DNA of 64,000 nucleotides from Lepidodermella squamata (lineage: Eukaryota; Gastrotricha): assembly GCA_047495785.1 (NCBI GenBank), contig JBLDXI010000013.1, positions 1 through 64,000 on the forward strand, read 5' to 3'. A model generated the notes under the pieces. That model ran no database searches, had not been told where the DNA came from, and saw nothing but the letters and a program-made list of their open reading frames with translations. The translations under genes and the position numbers were made by a program. Each line of letters starts with the position of its first letter. Position 1 is the stretch's first letter. Positions 56,841 to 64,000 of the stretch are shown in pieces.

Positions 56841-59800
56841 TTCAGTTGAATCGCTGCAAGTGCGGCTTTTCTTGGCCCGGGAACACACTGGCGAAGATGA
56901 ATTCGACGAGATGTTGCGCTCGCTAGAAATCGAGGATCGAAAGTCCAGGATCGCACCGAATAAATACACCTGATAAATCTCTATAAACAAAAGTAGGTCA
57001 CAAAAATAGAATTAGTAATAACAGTTTTTCGGCACCGGGCGATGCAGTGGTTCAAGCGGGCCGATAACCAACGCTCGCTCACCTGTCGTGGCTGTCGCCA
57101 GTCAGCACCAGCCACAGTTCCCAGCAAAAGCGATTACACTTTATCTATAACCACCTATTGGTATATACTTGTTTATTTATTTATTTATCATATTCTCGTA
57201 AATCGCGAACAGACCCAATAGACCCACCTACGCCCACCGTAAAAGTTACCCGGGAAATTAAAACAACGAAAAACGCTACGCTAAGTAATTCTTATTAGTG
57301 CACAAGATACAGGATCACAAGACATAGAGAGTTATTTACAGCCAAATTAGTCGCCAGGTATCAACATCAGCTTAGGTGGCGTGACAGCGGGCATCGTTAA
57401 ATGCGCGCTGGCATTTGTGGAGAAAGCAGTAATGGACTAACTTTATCTGTAACTGCAGCAGGGCCATTCTTTGCTACCGTTCGCGTTCACACGTTCGCGA
57501 AGCAGTGACGCGCATCAGTCGATGGTGCGCGGTGATTCAACCGCACTAGCCTGGCGCTTTGTTGCGGCGAAAAGCGCACGGCTCCAGCGCGCGTCACGAC
57601 AAAACACACCAGGTATCTATCTCGAGAGGTCATCGCCTTGCGTGCGCGCGCGACGATATCGACTGAATGGACGAGGGAACGCAAGAGTGGGCAAAGCATC
57701 GCCGGCGACTTGAAAGCCAAGACGCAACCAAGACGCATCGGAAAATGACGACGTCAATCGACCAAGGAATTCGACTAATGTTCCATTTAAATAATAATGT
57801 TACATCCATCGAATTCGTTTACTTATTTCGTATCGAATATAGAACCGGAGTTTAAGGAATAAGTAGTAGAGGACTTCAAACATGCGCGCGCGCACACACG
57901 TTTATTTACCTGTTGGATGCTGTTACAAGTCAATGACTGAGTTAAACTGGTTATTCCTGTTGAAATAATTCGTCCAATCATTAATCTTTGTCAACAAGAT
58001 TTATTCCAAAACAGTTGTAACCCGGTTTTTGGCATGTAAATTAGCGCCAGGTAAAGGGATTACTAGGGCTCTCATCTGATTTCTCGAATTCAAATGAAAA
58101 TGAAAATGATTATATTCTTTTACTTCCCCGCGACTGGGCTTCTATACCCTTTCGGGTTTTGAGGAAGGCGAAGGCAAGGAAACCCAATCCGCGCGGGAAA
58201 CCCAATCGTCATCCGCGCCCACGACCGAAAATATCTTGCTTTTGTTTCCCGAACAACGATCCTGATTTTTTTTAGAAAAGAGCGTTATTGGAAAAACTGT
58301 ACCGCTCCGCTCTGGTAACAGTACGCAATGCTGAGAATAATAATGTTAGTGTGCGCTCAAAACGAAAAGAATAAAAAGTGCGCCTTAATAATTTTCGAAA
58401 TTAAATGATCGGCTCGCGTCAGCGACTCAAAACGCAAGAATTCGTCTATAAAGGGAAGAAAAGGAAGAGCGCCACGCGCAGAGGCCCATATTGGAAGACA
58501 GAGAGATTGGAAGACAGATTGGAAGATAGAGAGAATGGAAGAAAAAGAGAGGGTAGAGGAAGATCGAGGCGTCGAGCGCGTGCACAGCGTGCTAAATATA
58601 CGTGTTGATAAATGTTGATGGCTATAACAAGGTGTTTTGTTTGTTGTTATTGCTCGCGCGTCTGGCTAGGCTGCAATAAACTTGCCGTTGTCATGCGCGA
58701 CATTCTGAAAACACATAACGCGCGCAGCTTATGGACTTACTTGATTACTGCGCTCGCCTGATGCTCGAAAGGTGTGCTTGTCGTGTACTTATTGTTTGGC
58801 TGCGCGACTCTAGCCGCGCGACGATTTCGCTCACTGCTACGCCGCGGATGCGAATTTAGCTTTTTAGTTTGGATTTGTCGACGCGGACGCAGCAGATACC
58901 AAGCCTCTACTCGGCGATGAGGGTAGTAAGAAAACACGACGCTGTAGAAACTTCGGCTTCGATCATGATGATGGTAGTCGCTGCGGGCGCGATGCGTCTC
59001 TGTTGTCACAGCGGCCGTTACAGCGCGCATGACCGACGCATGACGGCCGTTGGCGAGGCCAGGCGGAACGTGTGTCAAAGGCCGGCGGTGAGCACCCCGG
59101 TGAGGCGCGACCTCCCAACAATCACCTCGAAAAATCTGCTGCCGACTGGCGAAACAACCGCCGACGCCGGCAGATCGTTAATTCTGATCACACACCACGC
59201 CATACTTGTGTGTGCGGCTGATAACGATGGCAATGATGGGGAAATTGAAATAAATCAAACGTCGAGTCGCTGTATTCAACAGGAAATACTAGGTTTTTTG
59301 CTGAACATGTGCTACACGTGAGCCGGTGTAGCTTATATTGTAAAAACTCTGCGATGACGAGCAGCAGTTGTTTTTTTGCGCCACGGCTGGTGCATGGGCG
59401 TAGGTATTAAAATATTGCAGCCACGTACGCATTTCGTACGTGTGCTAGCGAAGCATGGCGTTATTAATGGTAGCAAATATTACGCATTAATTCAAGCTCC
59501 GGGTCAACAACTGCAAGACAACTGCCGAGAGATGAGCCAACCCAATTTTACGACCGGCAAGACCAGGGCCCTAACTGCCATATAATTTACTTATGGTCAT
59601 GTTGGTTGATTTTTAAATAATCTCATCCACGCTTTAGGTTTAGGATATTATGGTCAAGTATTCAAATGATACTAGTAATTTTTTTTATCAAAAATGAAAG
59701 ATAAATTTAGGAATGATAACGAAATCCTGAGCAGACGATTAAGAGATGAATCCGTATGTCAATGAGGTGTGCTACGAATTTTAATTAAGCTATGCCTTCG

Positions 59801-61378
59801 AATTTTTTCGCACTATCCGAGGAAAAGTGACCGCCGGTAAAATTAAAGGTCACTAGAGTGCACGACATAGTAATTGGAAAACAAACCTGTAGGTAAAAAT
59901 ACTCAGTGCGAAATTTGTTTAGCAAGTTTAGCATCATCCTACTTCCTACTTGAGGTCATAAGCACGGGTTTGAAATGTCTCTCAAATATAAACCCATCCA
60001 ATTTAGTGTGGCGCACATGTGGCCTTCGAGGCTCAAAATCAAAATTAGAACAAGTGCGCCTTGAAATAAAATCGCCTAGATGAGACGCTCCAATAAAGAG
60101 GTAAAGAAAATAAAGAAATAGAGAATTAGAGATATAAAGAAGGCTGTGAAGGTGAATAACCTGTGATAGCACGCGGGCATGCGCTTCGGTGTTCGTGCGG
60201 CAGGGCTATAAAACCTATTAAACTGGCGGCGTCGTCTTCACCGTCGTCATGAGAATTATCATATTACGCGCGTTCTGCAGCGGCAATACCTTGAGCAAAA
60301 CGAGGCAACTATATGAAATCAAAAATTAAGGCTTTGCGTAACAGCGCGGCCACGTTGCGCGCCGGCTGCATCTAATTTGCCGCGCGCATCTTCGCGTCAC
60401 ATGCCGACCGGTCATCGAGCTTGCCATGCGCGGCCATAAAACAGCCTGCGCTGCTGGTGCCGCGGCACCAATATTGCACCGGTGAATTTGACTTGCCCGC
60501 GATGAAGGTTGGTGCGCAGCATCAGATCACCGGCAATTTAATGTCGTGCGCGGATGAAAAGTAGATGTCATAATTATCTTCTGAAATTAGAAAAACCATA
60601 AAACACGCTCAATACCCACCTCTCACTGCCGTTACAAGATGTAAATGTGGGCGTCAGACTAAGGCTTTTTATTTACTCAACTGCTCTCACCCTTCCGATG
60701 ATCAATACCCTTCTTTGGTCGTCGAATTGCGCTACCTGTTGCCTCAGCTGTTGATGGCAGAACGCGACGCGGCCTGTCGGCCGAAGTTCCGCGGAACTTG
60801 ATCAGCTGCGAAGAAACAAAACTGCCCCCGAGAACTCACACAGAATTCTCGCATTTCAATGACAGTTATCTCATAAGAATTTAATGATGCAAGGTCTATA
60901 TAATATTATATATTAACAAAACCTCCCATGATGCTGATGATTTCATGAGATAAAGCAATATGAGTGGGTAAAGCGTACTCTTAAAATAAATAATTATAAA
61001 AAATTAACTTTTATAATTAATTGCTCGATTCAACTGCAACAACCTTAACAAAACACATTTAGGTAATTAGCAATAGATGTCCTTCGTTTATTATTCCAAA
61101 AGCCAAGTTCTTTCGTAAAAAAACAGGTTTTATCGCCGGTTGGAAATTCTTACCTAAGCGAAACTTAGTAACCATACAAAAATAATGTTATGAAATATTT
61201 TTGAAATCACTGCTACTAGGTATACTGGAAACAGACGGCGATGATAACAGTTTCGGGCGTGTTTAGATGTTGAGACTCAGCTGGTATGGAGTGTAAAGAC
61301 AACACCGCCTAAACGAAGTCACAACAGAGACTTGGAGCCGTAAAACGAGAATTGTGACTGCTATAATATAAACCAAGT
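56841..61378. other. ESRP 5' region and intergenic DNA
   Basis: The frame upstream of the ESRP start is open to about 56990 without an ATG, and acceptor-like TTTATAG and TTATCAG tracts near 56970 suggest a spliced 5' untranslated exon. CG-rich stretches (57470-57760, 58690-59160, 60340-60560) look regulatory. A purine-rich run lies at 58440-58570. The longest open frame (58869-59321) has no recognisable content. No further gene supported. Confidence 0.4.
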
Positions 61379-61669
61379 TCACTTGCGACCCCATTTGAAG
61401 AGCCATGGCTTGGCATTTCCTCCTGCCTGCGCTCCCAAACCGCCAGCGGAAGAGCGTCGATGAACTGACATCGCTCGCAGAAAACGTGGTTGAGTCTGTG
61501 GCGCAACTCGAGCCACATAAACTGACGAATCTAAGGCGCCGCGTTCCCCGAACCCGTCGAGAGTCATAATTGTTCGATCCTCATCAATGTTGGCCAACAC
61601 ACCATCAAGGACAAATAACAACAGCGTCGCAGATAAAGCCAAAGAGATGAGCCGAATGGCAATGGTCAT
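61379..61669 (-). CDS. Small secreted protein, possible neuropeptide precursor
   Basis: Single-exon ORF of 96 residues from a true ATG. Residues 1-26 form a good signal peptide (hydrophobic LISLALSATLLLFVLDGVLA). The C-terminus reads RR, a 21-residue Gly/Ala-rich segment ending in KPWLFKW, then GRK and stop. Dibasic cleavage sites with G before RK are typical of an amidated peptide ending in W-amide. A TATA-like TATATTTT lies about 70 nt upstream of the ATG. I do not recognise the family; only one peptide copy is present. It could be a chance ORF, but the combination of features is uncommon. Confidence 0.5.
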   Translation of the reverse strand: MTIAIRLISLALSATLLLFVLDGVLANIDEDRTIMTLDGFGERGALDSSVYVARVAPQTQPRFLRAMSVHRRSSAGGLGAQAGGNAKPWLFKWGRK

Positions 61670-64000
61670 TTGTAATATAAAGTAAACCGATTCTATAGTT
61701 GAAGGGTTGAAGGAAAAAATTCATCAAGCGTCAAAATATAAAAAGGTTAAAAGCGGCTCTTTTCAACTAATGGTGCCGAGCTAAAACAAGGGATTGAATG
61801 CTGATTTTCGAACTTAATGGCTATTATATAGCGAAATCATTCAAGTCGCCCCCTCGCCAGCAAATCGACGGGCAAAAACGCGTCCCCGAACTACGCGCTC
61901 TGCTCATCATTTGCAAATATAGGTTCATCATTCATCGTAAAGCAGATGTCGCCTTTAATAAATATACACTGACCACGATGATTGTAAAGTGGTTCAAAGC
62001 AAAGCAATTTTGATCAAATTTGCAGAATAAAAACCGAAACGGATCTTGGCTAGCGGCATCAGCAAATAAAGCTTCAAATATTACGCTGTTCCGCGTAGAC
62101 GCCCCCAGAGCCATTGAGCGCATGCGTTTTTAAATGTTTTCCATGACACATTCAGCAACTGGGAATAGGACGAAGCCAGTAAAGTGGGCGACCAATGTCC
62201 CAATGGCATGCAAGTTAATTGAATGCGCTAATTGATTCGGCGACACGGTAAGTGCATTTTCACTGTCAGATCTGAGAACAAAACGCTGAAAAAGCAAGCA
62301 GTTGATTGGCTTTGGTTATGCATGCCTATACGATCTGCACATCGCTATAGCGATACCTATGAGCGAGCATTGCGTTTAATGAATTTCAAAAATTTCCATG
62401 GAGAGTGAAAGGCGCACGCCGGCTCCAGCGCCTGAAGATATATAGAAAAGAGAAGAGAATAATTATCCTCAATTCGCAAATTGACGCAATTTGGCCGTAG
62501 CTTTTTCCAAAGCGCAAAAAGTCACTATTTCGTCGAGCAAGCGGAAAAAATGCTACGTCCATAACCGGGCGAAAATGACTTTTTGACGGATTCGTAATCT
62601 ACTCATCGCACTCTACAATAATTTGAAAACCCAGTTTCATAATTCCTCATGGATTAATGAGCTATATCCACTGGGGTCGTCGTTTTACGAGGTCATTTTT
62701 TCGATGGGCCAAGCCCACAGCATGGAGCCAAGTCCACGCAAAAAATGAATGTTCACACACAAAAATGAACCAACATGGCGCTTAACGCCAGAAATAGCTA
62801 CCAAGCTGGAACAGCGTAACAAAATGCAGCGGCTATATGATCGCACACGCGACCCACAAGTCAAGAACAATTGCAATAGGCTGTAAATAAACAGATTGAA
62901 CATTTAATTATAGCTCAAAAAATCAAGCGATGTGAAGTCTTTCACAGAAGACTGGTAAAAGTTGTTGAGGAAAACCAGCCAAGACCAGCGGGGCAAGTCG
63001 TGAATTCAAAGCTGTCATCGCGACGACGCCACCGCAAGATCGCTGTACTGCGAGAAACGCTCTCGCACCAAATGTCATTGACGACGGCGAAAAGTGTGAG
63101 TTACTTGCCGAAACGTTCCCTTCGGTTCTGAAAGGTCCTTCCAGTTACGTCTACCAAACCAGAAGATATCAATTTCCGGAAGGACGCAGATAAAAATAAA
63201 ATCAGAATTATGCCAATGCATCGTAAAAATTATCGGCGACCATGTTTTTAAATATAGCATTCGCTCAAAAAATATAGTGTTAGTACCCATGCGCATGCGA
63301 TATTTATAGATATAGTACTCGTAATTCATTCATATCTGGATTCTCCGCACTCGATTTGGCCATGCCGACTCGGCTCCGCCTCGTCAGCATGCCCACATCT
63401 CGTGCTACGAATCCTAGATATGAATAAAAAACTCGTACAATATCATACAAATATAGCTCACATCAATGATATTCACGAGTGAAAGATTCATTGCTAATAT
63501 ACGCTGATAATCACAAACTTGTCCCATTAGCAAAAGGCTTAGAAATTTCACCAATTAGCTAAAAATTTGCAAATGGGTTCATCAGGCTCCCTAATGACGA
63601 AATAAACACAAAATTGAAAATCCGAGCATTGAAAATGTGGGGGTCACGAAGATTCGAACCTGAGGCGCCCGTAAATCATGTTTTCACACGATAAACGCAA
63701 AAAGCACCCATTTCTGCCTGTGGCCCAAGAAGTACGAATCCTACAAGAAAGTGGATTGCGCCATTCGAAAGAGCGGGGTCGATTACCCCCTTACAGCATC
63801 GTAGACATCTTTTACTAGGAATTGTGATGTTGTGAGATTTTCAACTACGTAAAAATACGTTTTTCGATTTATCTCGAAAATTCGTTTTGTGGACATAGCA
63901 CTTTTTCCCGAACGCACGATCATTCAAACCAAGAATTTAACTTTAATGTACAACGAAATGCTGGGTAGTTCCCTAAAGCAGTCATCAGTATGCTGCTGAA
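61670..64000. other. Intergenic, no gene seen
   Basis: Apart from the foldback repeat at 63328 and a tRNA B-box-like string near 63650, no feature is supported. Confidence 0.45.
63328..63425. repeat. 98-nt imperfect foldback
   Basis: ATTCATATCT (63328-63337) and AGATATGAAT (63416-63425) are inverted copies, and pairing continues with mismatches inward (GGATTC/GAATCC, GGCCATGC/GCATGCC). The whole forms a near-complete hairpin. Could be a miniature inverted-repeat element or a small hairpin RNA precursor. Confidence 0.6.

Noticed and set aside
58869-59321. 150-codon ORF on the plus strand
   Set aside because: No recognisable motif, no splice partners, and it lies in a CG-rich region where stop codons are rarer by composition.
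63393-63402. Third barcode-like string (CACATCTCGTG)
   Set aside because: Only 11 bases match and it forms part of the foldback hairpin, so chance similarity is more likely.
63600-63690. tRNA gene on the minus strand
   Set aside because: GGTTCGAATC matches a B box, but the T stem has mismatches and no GGGGTCA 5' acceptor strand pairs with TGACCCC. At most a tRNA-derived relic.

Overview
The window is animal nuclear DNA from the left end of a chromosome or contig: about 36 kb of subtelomere made of telomeric repeats and telomere-associated retroelements, then about 28 kb of ordinary gene-bearing DNA. The telomere repeat is CCCTAA on the + strand (TTAGGG on the other strand), so the chromosome end lies to the left. 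The genes have very short GT-AG introns (mostly 49-83 nt) and include bilaterian regulators (a FoxC-type forkhead factor, an ESRP/Fusilli splicing factor, a MIER-type ELM2-SANT protein). I infer a compact invertebrate genome, perhaps a spiralian, but the sequence alone does not fix the phylum.

Subtelomere, family 1 (1176-15520): three head-to-tail copies of a Penelope-like retroelement (PLE). Copy B (3899-10120) is full length with intact ORFs; copies A and C are 5'-truncated. The element encodes an intron-containing 968-residue reverse transcriptase protein without a GIY-YIG endonuclease, and a second ORF ending in a zinc-finger-like motif. Its long 3' region holds a palindromic E-box and TATA-like promoter, a type I hammerhead ribozyme, six small covarying hairpins, and two arrays of CCCTAT (one base from the telomere repeat). 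All copies have their 3' ends toward the chromosome interior and end in CCCTAA, as expected for priming by the telomeric 3' overhang.

Subtelomere, family 2 (15711-36362): long units called U here (U1-U4), each built of diverged ~178-bp monomers, a short hairpin array and a conserved folded 3' end abutting CCCTAA. Between them are two copies of a shorter element (2b) that carries two of the same monomers, its own hammerhead ribozyme, related hairpins and a homologous 3' end. Remnants of a protein C-terminus at the 5' end of U1 and U2 suggest that U units are the tails of larger, truncated elements. A 5741-bp block (most of U2 plus 2b) is tandemly duplicated almost without change.

The two families share a design (ribozyme, tandem hairpins, CCCTAA at the 3' end, same orientation) with little primary sequence in common. 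I infer a telomere-attached retroelement community in which an endonuclease-less PLE may supply reverse transcriptase in trans. A 16-nt string matching my memory of a PacBio barcode sits at position 1 and again at 1118, so the leftmost ~1.1 kb is probably misjoined.

Gene region: MIER-like (39213-40849, +), FoxC (44719-46775, +), ESRP/Fusilli (51509-56840, -, ten coding exons plus a probable internal promoter) and a small secreted peptide precursor candidate (61379-61669, -). The rest is intergenic with a few inverted repeats and microsatellites.
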